64,000 bases of DNA from Galbula dea (GCA_013399015.1 VWZX01009068.1:986816-1050815); one strand, 5' to 3'. Counted from the stretch's first letter, positions 48,724-61,984 are shown. The notes: generated from the sequence alone by a model not told the origin. Program-made: numbers and translations.

Positions 48724-51700
48724 TACAGCAATCAAATACAGCCAATTAGTTTTCTATTTCTTCCAGGCATTCTTCTACCTTCTTTATTAAGAACCAGAAA
48801 TAAAGTAATAACAATCAAAGTTAGTAAAGCCATCCCTATTTGCTCTTAGGGTGAAATTCAGCCCTGTGAATATGCATAGCAAACACTCTTCTTTTTTTCT
48901 CCTTCCTCCCCACAAACACTTGTATTCATTAACAAGTTTTTGACATTTACAATCAGGACAGATTTTCAAAAGTGTTTACTTTTAGAACTGCAAAATAAGT
49001 AATCCCATTTTCCAGAGAGCTTGCTCATATGGGTCATTCATAACAAATGCCACCCTCTTCTGAAAAACAACTAGCCCAGCTGCCCACTCATGCCTAAAGA
49101 GGAGCTTCCTGGAGTCAACAATAGGAGGAAATAGAGGAAGAATTTCATTATCCTGTATCAAACCCTTCCTTAAAATTAGTAATGCCAAAATGAAGATATA
49201 AAAATAGTAGATAAAAATATCTGTTCAATAACCAAAGACAGGCCAAGTCTGCTTTCTTTGTGTCCTGGTGAGGTTCAGCAGTGGTAGGTGGGTGCAATTC
49301 ATACAGTGCACATCAGTAGTAAGCCAGGGCTGCACACTCCTATCATCCACTGGTACAGCACTGTTTGAGAAGTTGTTTTACCATCCAGTCAAACAGAACA
49401 AGAATACTTCCTGAAAGGAGGGGCAATTGCTGCCTTGGGGCCATACTCCCATCCTGGTTAATATCTTTTGTCTCATAGTTTCTTGTTTCCCACCCTGTCT
49501 GTCTATATCCAACCTTTACCTAACAGCTGAAATCTTATTTTTACACACCAAAGAGTACTTTTGGTCCTGCCTTTGCAATCCAGTGAGTCAGGGGAGTCAC
49601 TATCCATTAATTCATTCTCTTTAGCCCAATTATAGCATCCATAAATCTGTTACTGGTCACATTTTATTTTCTGGCTCTTCTTCATGTGCCCAGACTAGAA
49701 TTTAGTTGAAAATTTAGTAACTGGCAGCTTCTGAAAGTGCCATTTGAAACTTCAGCTTGCCTTTGTGGGTTTCTTTATTTTAACCTTACTCTTATTTCTG
49801 GTTTTTAAAGTTCTCTTTAGCTTTGTGTGCACCTTCTCAACAAAGGTAAGCCTCCCTCTGGGTTCAGACATACTGTTCCAGAAAAAAACCTCTCCTTCCT
49901 CCCAGCAGTTCTCTCCTTGCCTTATAATCACCTACTTATGATGCTTCAGTAAGGACACAGCAGTGTATACATTCCCAGAAAGTCTCTTCAGTCTGCCTGA
50001 ATTTCTCACATTTATGGCCTTTAAAAACCAGCAGATATTCTATATTTCTATCTGAGCTGGTAGTCTTCATTTACATTAGTTTAACATTATTTTATTATTC
50101 TTTGATGTTCTCCAGGATAAATCCTCTAATTGGTTATGTGATTTGCTTTCATTCACCTTACATATAGCTGTGTAAGAGACCATAAACATGCCTGTTTTGA
50201 CCCCACCACCCTTAAATGATGCATAGCCTGCTTTGTCCATGTCTTAAAGAGAGGTTTCCAGAGCATAGCACATATGTGCAGCATCAATTTAAGCTGATGT
50301 ACAGCATTGCAAACAAGAAATAATGTTATTTCAAGATACTAGGGTAAAAATGGTGTAGCAGAAGGATTAGGAGCATCAGAAACACGCTGTTTGCTCAGAA
50401 ACTAGACCTAATAAGCTGCAACCCCTACACACCAAGCTACTTAATCAATTCTGCATTGACTTCTCCAGTCAAAACATGTCTTTTGAATGTCAGTTATGTT
50501 TAAATAGATATTTTTTATTTGATCCCTTTCTGAACTTCTCCTGGATGTCTTAAAGGATATTGGTTGTTTATAAGTAATAATTTCATTAATAAATTTTATA
50601 AATATGCAATATATTTTATTTAAACATATATATAACATATTTCTGTGCATTTTATAATGTATATTATTGATGGTAAACTGGCATAAACTTTTTTCATTTG
50701 TTGCATTGGGAGGTTTTACATGCTGTCTTTTGCTGTTCATTGACAACTTCTAAGTCTATTGCCACTGATTTTTGCTGGCCAGCAAAAAATGGAAACTCTT
50801 TTCATGGGGAGTCTAGAGATTCTCATGGAAATCTTTTTGGAGAAGAGGTGAACACTTGAACAAGTATTTAATCAAATGATGTTTATGTTAATCTGTGAAA
50901 AGTTTAAGATGGCTGAACACAACTCACTACTTTTTTTTTTTCAAAAAGCACCAAGCCCAGACTAATTACCATGAAACAAACTCAGCATCAGATTTGTTCC
51001 AATTGCCAAGGAACACGTGTTTTCCAGTTCAGTTGGCTGTGTTTGGATAGAAACACAGTGATAATAAGGCATTATATTTCCTGCCATGACATATAACAGG
51101 AGAGGAGGAGGAGTAGCCCTGTGGTCCTGTCTGGTAAATCTGTGACTACTGTTGCTGAGAGATAGCAAAAGCCAAATTTTAACTACATCTGCCTGGGACA
51201 GCTAAGTATGAGCTCTAGTGCCAGGAATTAATTGGAGCTTAACCGGAAAGGCATCCAGCTTGTGTCTCAGTATAGGTACAGCCATATGAAGGTGTATTTG
51301 TGTTCCAGCTACTTATGCAATGTGAGCAGGTGACCGAATCTGAAATCTGTGCTATGTCAGCAGAAAAATAGAGCATTTGACACTACCACACAGTGGTGGT
51401 AGTCTGGCTGTCCATGCCAGAAGTCCCAAAGGCTTTCATGGCTTTTTTGTATTACTATCTCTCCAGATAAAATACAACCAACTTCCTTCTAAAATATAAC
51501 CAAAGCCTTATTTTATTGAAAAGGTAAAAAAAAGTTACTTTTTGATTAAAAAGGCAGCCAGTCTTCTATGCAATATGAAAACCAAGGGGGAAACATATAG
51601 CCTGTATAGAAAGAGTTGCTCTTGGGAAGTTGAAGCTAGAGAGAAATCAGCTTTAAAATAAGGATCTTGACACTCGCCCACATCCTCCATCCCAGACATT

Positions 51701-53542
51701 GTCTGTTGTACAAAGTCTGCTCTATTGAATGCCAGCTGTGGGCTTCACTTTCCTGTTAAGAGAGAATTTTCTTGACAGCAGAAAGCAGCAATGTGATCAT
51801 TACTTCAGAAATGTCAATGTTTAAAACTAAGAGACCCCTTGTTCCACAGAGGACCTGTACAACTCATGCTCTAGATGCTGTCAGTGAATGCAGATAGTTG
51901 TAGAGAATGACTCTGACTCCAGGTGTGCTGAACCATACCCTGGTTCTGCCTGCTTTTCTCTGTTGTCCATATGTGGTGAGCCTGAAGCAGAGTTAGGTAT
52001 GTGACTCTCCAAAATAAGGTAAGCATAAATAAGAGAAAGCTGTTTGGTTTGTTTTTTTTTTTCACAAAAGTGAACAAAGAGAAACAACTACAACAATGTA
52101 ACCACGCTAAACTTCTGGGCTTGTTTTGAAAAGACACATGAAAAAGCATTCAACAACTTTCCTTTATAACCAGATAGAAAGGAGCCTTTTTTCAACTCCA
52201 TCCTAATTCTGGCAAAAAACAGTAGTGTGTGAAAAGACTGAAGCAGATATTGACTTGATCTACTAAGGTTTGTTTACAAAAAACATCCTCCAGTGATCAA
52301 TGACTGTGCCTTCTGGAAGTGCAGTGTCAATTCTGACCTTGAAACACGGATGAAAGAGTCTTGATTTTTATCAGAAAATAAAGAAATGAATGAATTCATG
52401 TTTTATCTGGAAGCAATTTTCTAACTGAAATGTGAATAGAACACAACGTTAACACGGGTTGTTAGTTGCAGTACTTCATCATTTTGTATTTGGAACATAA
52501 TAGAAGAAGAAGGAAAAGTGAGCTAAGAGTGTAGAAATGCCAAATATCTCCAATGGGACACCTAAACAACTTGTATATCCAGTCTCCATTTATTTACTGC
52601 CTCTACCATGTCCAAGGAACAAGATTCACCACCTCTACCCCTTTGACTGTTTAGCTCCACTCATGTCCTTTTTCTCAGCCATTGATTTTCTGCCCTGGTG
52701 ACTCACACTGAGCTAGCAGATAGGAATGGACCATGGTCTATGTGCTGCATAAAAGAAAACATCAGAATAAGCAGACTCCACACTGCAGAAATATATACTT
52801 ACTAGTCAGCAAACAGCTCTGTCTCTCCTTCAGTTCATTTTCACCACCAGCAATGGGAGCTACAGTCTGTTCATTTCAGCTTCTGAGAACTTATCTAAGC
52901 TACATTTCTACATGGCAATAATCATGACAGGGCTGTCATTTAGATGTGACAGACTGCAGGATGTGCCAACTTTTATTCTTTTGTTGAGCAAGATTTTGCT
53001 ACTGTCTGCAGCTTAATTAATATATTAATGATGAGGCAAGCATTTCTGCTGAAGCAATCACCTAAGCATAGAAGCATCTGTATGAAAAATTCACGTGCCT
53101 ACACAACTGCATGATGACCACTAATACAAATCCATATCCCTCTCATGCTGGAACCAGGTGCATTGCTAACAAGCTGCAGGTGGAGACATGAAGAAATTAA
53201 TTGCAAGGCCCTTGATAATTGTTCAGAATTCATCTTAAATACAAAGGTGAATCTGTCATGTTTTAGTAGCTAAGCTTTTGTTGGGTTCCGCACTTGCAAT
53301 AAAGAGCCTCACCTTTTATGTCATCCCAAGGCAGTCCCTGGTCTTTGCATGTTATGGGCACAAAAGCTGTTCACAATGAGAAGGAAGATGAAACCTTAAA
53401 AAGGAAAGCACAGAATAAGCCATGAGGGAGGATAAATGCTGTGGGAAGAAAAAGGCAAACACAGATTTATAATAGGGAAAGAAGCAGCAGAAACCTCATT
53501 TTGCTAGGATAAAGTCTGCCTGGAGTTACATGTTTTGAACCA
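48724..53542. other. Non-coding sequence, nothing assignable
   Basis: Nearly 5 kb of AT-rich DNA. Donor-like motifs AAAG|GTAAGC (49845) and ATAAG|GTAAGC (52020) occur without convincing upstream acceptors. T-runs lie at 50932-50941 and 52051-52061. GCAATAAAGAGCC at 53298 is a polyadenylation-signal-like hexamer without a supported transcript. Confidence 0.5.
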
Positions 53543-53956
53543 GTGGGACCCTTGCATCACACTAGAAATCTTACCCTGTGGAGAGACTCAGTGCCACTAA
53601 CTTTAAGGAGGAGAGTAAGTGAACAGGGATTCGAGCTCCACCACACTGTAAGCCTGTGTAGCTTTGCTGATAACCTAAAACCCAATTCCAGCCCTGAAAT
53701 ATGGGGGTTTTTTATTCTCATATTCCAGCAAAACATTGCTGGTTTACCTCCTGTGGTACAGATAAGAGGTGTATTACCAGATTCGACCAGTGAAATAGCT
53801 GCAGATCTTACGTATTCTCGCTTTTGGTCCCACCTTGACTGTTGTATGCTTGATTGCTCCTCTGCAGGGAAGCCTGATGATCCTGTTTCCTTGAAGATAA
53901 TTAATGCATGGAGTGCCACAGAGTACACCCACCCTGCAGAGTACACTGCTGTGTAA
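53543..53956. other. Region open on both strands, protein unknown
   Basis: The plus strand is open for 137 codons (53543-53956) and the minus strand for 129 codons (53557-53946), with higher G+C than nearby DNA. A good acceptor GATTGCTCCTCTGCAG ends at 53867, and the frame beyond it (KPDDPVSLKIINAWSATEY) runs to a stop at 53954, as a last exon would. No family is recognised in either strand. It could be an exon, an old transposon or processed gene, or chance in a GC-richer patch. Confidence 0.3.
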
Positions 53957-56900
53957 AGGCACCCCTGCTGCTTTTAAACTAGGTAGCGTGTATGCCACTG
54001 CTTAGTGTTCAGCTTGGCACACAGCATGGTCTGCACAATGGTAAATCTTCCTCCACTGAGCTACGTGTCCAAGCACAGGAAACAGAAGCAGCCAAGGAAC
54101 ATCATAGCCCTAAATGCCCTCTTCCCTCTAAATGGTTTGAATTTGTGTGTCCCCTTTCCTGAAGCATCCTAAAGATGCTTTTGGGATCCAGCTGCCGTGG
54201 AAGCACAAGTTTTCTGCACATCTCACCATCCCCGGGAAGTTGTTCTTTCCGTGTGCTTGAGATTAGTTGGGATCCATCTCCTACCTAAGTGGGATCAACT
54301 CAGAAAATACTTGTGCTTAAAAGTTATGATCTCATTTTACTTATTGTCTGGGTTCCCTCTACATTTAATAGAGAGCTATTTAGGACATGATTGATCTCAC
54401 CTACCTTGGACATTATGTTGGAGATGCAATAAATCAATCTCTGCAGGTGTTTGTCTCAGTTAACTAGTGCTTGATGTCTAGCATTTTCTAAACACTCAGC
54501 TGGAAGACAGGAAAAGTTAGGTGAGGCTTTTCATATGCATGTAGCAAAATGTTCCTGTCATTCATCTCCATGAAAACATGCTCAAGTCAGTGGGGCTCAG
54601 AAGTTCAAAGAACAGTAGCTCATGTTTTTATGAGCTATCATTCTGCTAAGGGGTTTCTCTCTTTGCACCTTCTCCTGCTAAGCACTGACTCTATTGCAGA
54701 CCTAAAAAAACCCAACCAAACAAAAACCAAAAAAACCCCCACAACATAAAAACATATTCAACATGATTTAACTGGACAGTATCATGGTTTAATTGTGGTT
54801 TAGCTGAAACTGGGACACATAGAAGACAATGACAGATGCAACCCCAGGTATAATTAGCTTTCCCCCCCATTTGATATGCAGAAAGAGGAATTCTTCTTGC
54901 CCAGTCCAAATGGTGTGTGAAAATTTCTGCCCTGGACTAATTCATAATGACACATTCCTCAGGACCTATGCAGAAAACTTCCTTGTTCTCTGAGGAACCT
55001 TTATAGCTAGCATTCTTCTGTCTATTGTCCTCAAATGTAGTCTTTGGTTCACTAATTCAGATGGGACTAATCCCTGAATAGATACAGAGCAGCTGAGCTA
55101 GTGCACCTTGCATCAGCCAGCAGGTTAGCCTCAAGTTGTGTTCTTAAACAAACTGGAAATGCCTGTGGAAATCTTCCTAATGTTACTTTCTACATTTATC
55201 TTTCAAGTTTTTATCTATTTAAGTTACAGAAAACTGACATAACACCTAGTATCTGATCTTTGGGGTTTTTCTCCAAAAACAACAGATCATTTCTGTTGGC
55301 TGCAGGAGCAGTTCAAAGCTTATTTCATCTTAAAAGACAATGGCTATTCATCTAAGACAATATTCCATAAAGTTCTTTCCAAAATGGATTTCAAACACTG
55401 GCAGAGAAGAAAGTGGGCAACTGGGGTTTTTTGCTATTTATAGATTATATTTTACTATCTGATAGCTGTGTGAAGTCTGTGGGATTATTGCAATGAAAGT
55501 GTTGTATTTCTCTTTATGTTTTGCTACAGCTAGTATTGGATTCAATTCATGACCTGCAGGTACCTGCTTTAGAGATCATATTGGGAGAATGCATATAGAG
55601 CACAAATATGCTTTTGCAATGAAGATATTATTTTTAATTTCAAATTATAATGATGTTTTAATTTTATCTTTATAAACCTCACTGACAACTGACTCTGTGG
55701 CCTGGGTATGTCCATATGGCTTAAGTATATTTTGGAATCAGTGGACATTCAGTATGTTATCCAGTCTTTGAACCTAGGAAGACATATATAAATATCATAA
55801 ACCTGAAAATTGAAAATTTAATCTCTAAAATAGCTTTACTTTCTTGTAGGTTAGTTTCCATAGCAACTTGAAGTCACAATATCATTTGATCAGTTCTTGA
55901 TAGGAGAGCAAAAATATTATTTTGGTCCAGAAAAGCAAAAATAGTTGTTAACATTTTCAGTCCTCTAATATGTACATTTAATTTCAAGACAGGCATGAAA
56001 CCCCATAAATATAGAGTTAAAATACATTAGAAAATTCCCTTTTCTCTACTTAGTGCTTATTCATTTTTGATCAGGTCTTGAGAGTCAGGTTAATCTGATA
56101 CAAAGAACTGTGTCGGGAAGATCCCCTCCCTTGGGTAGCTCTTCTCTGAGGGAGGTCCTGAAACATTCCCTCAAAGGGGCACTATTTGATAACTTGCAAA
56201 CTTTGCAAGTGAAAAGGACATCCCAGACAACTGAGAAAGCAGCTTCCACAGCAATTAGGTAATTGTGCAGAACATTTTGTTATCAGGTTTCTAGTTTCCC
56301 ATCCTGTATCTCTTGAAGCACACAGCCTCAGAACTTGCTGGAATATTTCAACCAGGGTAATCTGGAAAGACAGTGTAAAATCTTGTTCCTCAAAACACAC
56401 CAGGCAATGAAGTTGATTTTATGGCATGATAAATTATCATTACCTTTGCTCATAACTTTCTTTTTTAGCCCTCTGTCAATGAAGGAGAATTCCTGGCAAA
56501 TCACTCTTGTGCTTGCTCACTCTCCATGTCTTTTCCTCCTGAATGCTGACAAGGCACAGCTCATGAAACAGATAATTGTTGAAACTTTACTAAATACATG
56601 ACAGTTTTAATAGTTATTTACATTTTACTTTTGAATTCAGATGAGCTGTTCTAGGGTTGATCTCTGTTTTTTTTACATTCATCATGAACTGCTCTTTCCA
56701 AAGTATTCACTTCTGATGGGATCTACATACACACTGCTTTTCTAGAAATGTTGAATTTCTGTGTCCTTTTCTGAGCCCCAAAATAGACAAATCATACTTA
56801 AAAAGAGTGGCTGGAAATATAAAATCAACAGCAACCACTAAAAGTGATAGTTGTCCCATGCTCAGGGAAGAATATCTACAAACACACTAAAAGTGCCTTG

Positions 56901-58194
56901 TCTGTGCCTTTATACAGAACACTAAGGAAGGGATTCTTGTCTATTTACAAAGCAAATATTAGACATTCAGACAATTAATTTTCTTCTGTGACAGGCTAGT
57001 TGAGTGTCTACCTTTTCTTCATGAGTTGTATTATTTATTATACACACTCCTGGTACATTTCAGTTGTGAGACAAAGTCAAAATACATACTAACCTCTTAT
57101 GGACCACAGACCTGGACAAAGGTGTGAGTGAGGTTTCTCTATTTACTTTCTTGTTTCCCCTCCTGAGAGACTAGTACAAGAATTCATTCCCTGAATGTAG
57201 AATTTGTAATCCTGTCTGGCTAGATTGTGGTCTCTTTAAGCAGAAATAAATCTTAATTCATCAGAATCCACCGAATATCTATACTGCATTTCACAAAGCA
57301 CTTTGTCCCAGGATGACATAGGGCCCAAAGTCCTGCCAAATTAATAGACTCTCTTCCATTGACTGAGCTTTGTATCAAGCTCAGAGGGAAAATATGGCTG
57401 TAAGCTGAATTTATTTCCTCTTTTCCCTTCCCCATCTCCTCTTCCACCCTGCTATGCAAGACCAGTGCATTATTCACTTGGCACTGAAAGCATTAACCCT
57501 GGGCATGAAAAGAATAAGACAAGATGATGCTGTATAAAGATTCAGCTAATTTTAGTATACTTACAGTCTTTCACAGCAATTCTTGCTTCCTTTTGAGCTG
57601 GCAAAAGACATAACCATGTAGTCAAAACACCTTTTTTTTTTTTGCTCTTCTCTCAGCTTCTCTCAAACAGAATCTTGAAACCCAGCTAATGCACCAAAAG
57701 AAGCCCTTTAAAATGTTAACTCTTACCCTGGTCATTCCTTATCAGAGCTGAAAAGCATATTTATCAAACTGATGTCAAACATAATTTTAGTGCATATCAT
57801 CACCAAAGAGGTCTTCTAATCAGTGTTTAAGTAGTAAAAGACACCAGCATCTCCACATAGCCACGAGTCCTCTTTGTGTGCTGAGTAAAGGAAACTGATA
57901 ACAATCATATCAAGTTCAGCATTCTGGGAAATAATTTGCCACTCAGACTTTAATAAATGGGTTAAAGCAATACTTTTTGACAGGTTATAGGACCTAAAAC
58001 CATTAAGAATAAATTACTTTTTTAATTAAAGGGGTTTTATTACCTAATGAATGAATTTAAAATGTAAACTGCTGATTGAAAAAAGGAAAATGGACTCCAG
58101 CCAAGACAGTGAAGAATTCCAGTATAGAAGAAAAAAATTAATGAGAACCAGCCACACATTGCATTGACCTTCTACAATTTGAACAGGTAGTTAG
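53957..58194. other. Non-coding; A/C-rich tract, AT-rich blocks
   Basis: Positions 54702-54750 are A/C-rich (AAAAAAACCCAACCAAAC, then CCAAAAAAACCCCC). Positions 55410-55670 form a complex AT-rich block with ATTATTGCAATG, ATATGCTTTTGCAATG and TTTCAAATTATAATG, similar in style to vertebrate enhancers. A 33-base minus-strand segment at 57565-57597 has both splice consensus sequences. No gene is recognised. Confidence 0.45.
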
Positions 58195-58310
58195 CATGTT
58201 TAAAGAGAATGGTACATTAACATAATCTGAATTATCATTATTAAAATGCTGCTCCAGGTGTAATTAGTATTTTATTGTCATTAATGTTAGGACTTAATTT
58301 CTACCCTGGA
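58195..58310. promoter_or_regulatory. Candidate conserved non-coding element
   Basis: Contains ACATTAACATAATCTGAATT, ATCATTATTAAAATGCTGC, CAGGTGTAATTAGTATTTTA and GTCATTAATGTTAGG: several ATTA cores next to a CAGGTG E-box. It is not a simple repeat. It resembles homeodomain/bHLH enhancers, with no evidence of conservation available here. Confidence 0.3.
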
Positions 58311-58850
58311 CAGATTTCATTTAGTGTTCCTCCTCTCCTATCTCCATGAACTGCAAGTTCTCTGGCAAGTAACAATGAAAGTCTTCAAGGCTGTCTCATA
58401 AATTAATAGATCTTAAAATCAGAAGGACCTCTCCCAGAAACTTATTTGCTAATTCCATGGCTTTTGGCTGCACTGCTCTGTGATGCTGTGATCCTGAACA
58501 AACCCATGTTGATGACTCCCCTAAGGTGCACTTCCCCAGTGATCACAAGCATCTCTGCACATTCTTACTTGAGTAACTCAAATACTCATGTCTTTGGAAA
58601 CACAGAAAATAACAGATGAAATACCAGGTTGTTAGTGATCCAGACATGCTTGTCCACCTTCCTGCACCCCAGAGTTGTCTGTGTTCACCATATTTGAAGG
58701 CAAACTGTTTCCCTCATGAATTACCTCCATATGACTTTTGTCCCATATTTTTAATATATAGCTGTTTAGATTTGCTTCCAATCATGTCATGTTCTGATTG
58801 GTTTATTCTGTTTTAAATGCTGGGTGGTCTTCCTGATGGAGTCACTGATA

Positions 58851-58916
58851 GACTGTGGATTGATCACCTTTTTATCTTCTCTAGACTGTGGATTCATCAC
58901 CTTTTTATCTCCTCTT
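58851..58916 (+). repeat. Tandem duplication, period 33 bases
   Basis: GACTGTGGATTGATCACCTT at 58851 is repeated as GACTGTGGATTCATCACCTT at 58884, both followed by TTTATCT. The two 33-base copies differ at only a few positions, so the duplication is recent relative to the old repeats around it. It probably arose by slippage. Confidence 0.9.
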
Positions 58917-58942
58917 AGATAAATGTACTGCATCTAATCTAT

Positions 58943-58976
58943 TAGAAGAAAAGAAAGAAAGAAAAAATATATATAA
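58943..58976 (+). repeat. Purine-rich (GAAA)n then (TA)n
   Basis: AGAAGAAAAGAAAGAAAGAAA followed by AATATATATAAAC; short simple repeats. Confidence 0.75.
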
Positions 58977-60774
58977 ACATTCACTTTTTGGTGATTTCTC
59001 CAAACTCTGCCCATCTTGAATCCTTTCCAGGTTTTCAGGTCTTTCTGGTTTTATTATTTAACTGGTAAGATTTACAAAGACCAGTGTCACAGACTCTGAA
59101 TGACACCTTGTTTTGTACCTGAGATGTCTTTATTTGTTTATATATTCCTAAGAGATTTCAGGCAAGGTGTTTCTTGAGCCTGTTGTTTGAGCTCTAAAGA
59201 GTGTGTTCCCCTCACTGAGCTTACAAGTTGTGATGTGCAATTGTTAAGAATTCATAAAGGTTTCTAATAATAATCTTTCTGTTGGTGCCACCAGGATCTT
59301 TCTGTACCTTTCACCTTCCTAAATGTTCCAAGTTCACTCTCTGCCTCAGGTTTTTCTTATCATTTTTGAGGGAGGAAAAAAAAGAGAAATATTCCTCCTC
59401 TTTGAGCATTTAAAGTGAAAGAGGAAAATCTTTCCTGCCTAAATACAGAGTCATTAGAATTTGTTTTGAAGAGCCCTATGTGGAAAACAGTTGGAGATTA
59501 AAAAACACTTTGTTATAGAGAAAATTTAGAAGCTTCCAAAATAGGTTGAATGATGGTTTCAGGCTCTAGAACTTGTAAGTGTGAAGAAGAAGCCTCTCTA
59601 CACTTCATGTGACACCCAGCCCAGCTCCCTGCACACCCATTACCACACACATAGTAGCTTATGAAGTAGCTGCAGCAACCTGTGTTAACAGCCCTTGATT
59701 TTCAGGCTGCAGTGGTTATAGTTTTTGCCTTTCTATTGAGAAGTCAGAGTTTAGCCTTTAGAGATAACAACCCAACCAAACATGCTGTGACTGATGAGAC
59801 CTGTATCTGTGCCAGGAACTGCAAGTGCCAGTTTGAAATAGGAAGGTGGCTTTGGACCAGTTTGCTGCCCCTGTACCCCACTGCCATAGCTGTCTTCAGC
59901 AAGTCAAGCTAAATTTTAGACCCTTCCTAGACAAGACCTTTCAGAAAAGGCCCAGATCATTAAAAATTGCACTTTCCTCATGACACGGCAACCTCAATTT
60001 TGCAATAGGCAGAACAGCTTGCAGAATGGCTTGTCTATTTCTGCAAAATTGTGGGAGATACTGAACAACCTAATTGTACTTTATACAAATTGAGAAAGAC
60101 TAATCAAACTTTCATGCAATTTTCTGTCTCTATTTTTTCTTTAAAAGGAGCAATAACTTGCCTATTTTTATGTGACTGTATTTTTAAAGTTCAGCAAAAT
60201 CTCTTAGAGTTTGGAAAGTGTTCTTTCCTATTTAAGTATTATAAATCAAACCACTAATAAATAAATATTGCATATAGCAGGCAAACAGGAATTCTGCAAA
60301 TCATTTTTGCAAGTGCATAGTGAACTTTACCTGGGCAAGGTTGTACGGGTGAAGTGCCACAAAGATTTGTAGGAAAAGTATGCTGGTGCACATAGAATTT
60401 TAGATTTAAATTTCTATTTCATAGTGCTCTCATCAGTCACTTTACCAGAGTGCTCTCATGGTGAATAAGGCAAACTACACCTTCAATCCACTCTGAGGAG
60501 TGGGGCCTTCAGATGTTCTTGATCTCTATTGGTGTCAGGGAGATGGCACCTGAAATACACAGGTCCAGCTTGGGGCTCATCAGTTCTAGAGTGGCTCTTC
60601 CTGAACCTCACTTTGCTTGACCAGAAACAAATCACTGAGATATTCAGGCAGGTGGGAGGTAAATGACAAGTAGGAAAGTATAACCCAAAACACAAAATGG
60701 CACAAATTCTTTCCATATGTCTCATTAAACAGTACCCATGATTTCTCTCCTTTAAACACAATAATAGAGGTATG
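58977..60774. other. Non-coding sequence, nothing assignable
   Basis: No transposon or RNA gene is recognised. An acceptor-like GATTTTCAG ends at 59693 and opens a frame to 59912, but the polypyrimidine tract is short and no family is recognised. Confidence 0.5.
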
Positions 60775-60880
60775 CTATTTCAGAAGAGAGCAATGGGCCA
60801 TCCAGTGCATCCTCATAATCCCAACACTGGCCAGCACTGAATGCTTCAAGAGGGCATATAAAACCCCATAATACATCTAA
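60775..60880 (-). mobile_element. Ancient amniote CR1/L3-like repeat
   Basis: GCAATGGGCCATCCAGTGCA, TCCTCATAATCCCAACACTG, GCCAGCACTGAATGCTTCAA and AAACCCCATAATAC match a repeat pattern common in reptile and bird genomes ('gggccatctagtccagtatcctgtctc', 'acagtggccagcaccagatgcttcagagg', 'gaaaccccataata'). I infer minus orientation by analogy with CR1 ends. The exact subfamily is uncertain. Confidence 0.65.
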
Positions 60881-61719
60881 TTGGACAATAATAAACCATG
60901 AGGGGAAATTTCTAGTTGACTTCAGCTGGTGATCAGATCATTATCTGAAACATGAGAATTGACAACCCTGGTAATTTTTCACTGCAGCTAGTGTTAACTG
61001 CAGCTGCTGTTCCTCATCATGAAAATATCTGTGCTATTGCTTTCAGTAGGACAAACCATGCTACTTCTGTATTCATGCTTTAAAACCAGCCACCTAGTGT
61101 CACCTTAGTTTTCTCTCAAAGTTCCTATTATGTTGTTTGCTGCTGTGTTTTGTGAGCATCTGAAATACAGGGTGGCCAAAGACTAGTGCTAATGACACTC
61201 TAAGTTGTTTGTTGCCTTCTGATTTCTCGCAAATAGTAGAAAAAATCTTGAATCATGAAAAAGGGTAAAAGCAAAACAAATAGATAAATGGAAAAAAAAC
61301 CCTAACACAACTTTAAAAGTGCAAAACTTGTCACTTATACTGCTAAAGAAAAAGGTTAAACATCCACACAATATATGGCTGAACATTTGCAGGCTTTTGA
61401 TCTGACTTAAGACTAACTTCACATAACCAACTACCTCTGCAGATATGAAACATCAGTGTTGCTGCTGAAAGAAGTCAGAAGAATTTAATACATACCATAG
61501 TAAAGAGTCCTTGGGGGACAGCAGCTCATCCCCATATTAAATCCAACAGCTCTGAAAACAAACATTAATTCTGATGTAATGTTTTACACTTTCAGTGGTT
61601 GCCTTCACAAATACAGTTTAAACCTTCTAGTGCTGTAAAAACTGTGGTTACAGAAAACAAAATACCAACAACAAAAGTAGATCTCTGTGAGGTTAAGCAG
61701 ATTGCACAGATGCACATCA
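60881..61719. other. Non-coding sequence, nothing assignable
   Basis: AT-rich sequence. CTGCAGCTAGTGTTAACTGC repeats the CTGCAGCT motif within 25 bases. No gene is recognised. Confidence 0.5.
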
Positions 61720-61950
61720 TTAGGTAATAAGAGACAACAGCTGCAGTACAGGGACCCTGATTCTTCTTGCCCTTCCATTGCTAAAGATCTGCCAACCTGC
61801 CACTCTCCTCCTGAAAACATGACCATCTCTGTGCCTTGGACAATAACCATGTCTACCTCTATGACTGCATTTGTAGGTATATACAAAGAGAGGCCTGTAG
61901 CTTGCAGTATCAGTTCTGTGAACATAGTAAGGTTCTGCATTTAATTCCAT
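61720..61950 (-). other. Open segment in several frames, unassigned
   Basis: On the minus strand 76 codons from an ATG are open and rich in Arg, Tyr and His (YYVHRTDTASYRPLFVYTYK, then GYCPRHRDGHVFRRR). The other minus frame is open for 111 codons and the plus frame for 85. No family is recognised and no flanking splice sites stand out. Three open frames over the same bases suggest low stop-codon density rather than a gene. Confidence 0.2.
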
Positions 61951-61964
61951 CAGATAGATGAACT

Positions 61965-61984
61965 AATATTATTATTATTATTTT
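61965..61984 (+). repeat. (ATT)n microsatellite
   Basis: Six ATT triplets followed by TTAAATTC. It could be the tail of a decayed SINE, but no SINE body is visible upstream. Confidence 0.8.

Noticed and set aside
53270..53340. Retroviral LTR with GCAATAAAGAGCC
   Set aside because: No TG...CA ends, primer-binding site or repeated copy in the window; an isolated AATAAA is not enough.
58415..58460. CR1-like 'AAAATCAGAAGGACCTC' start
   Set aside because: The match does not continue into the 'gtccaacc' portion; too short to distinguish from chance.
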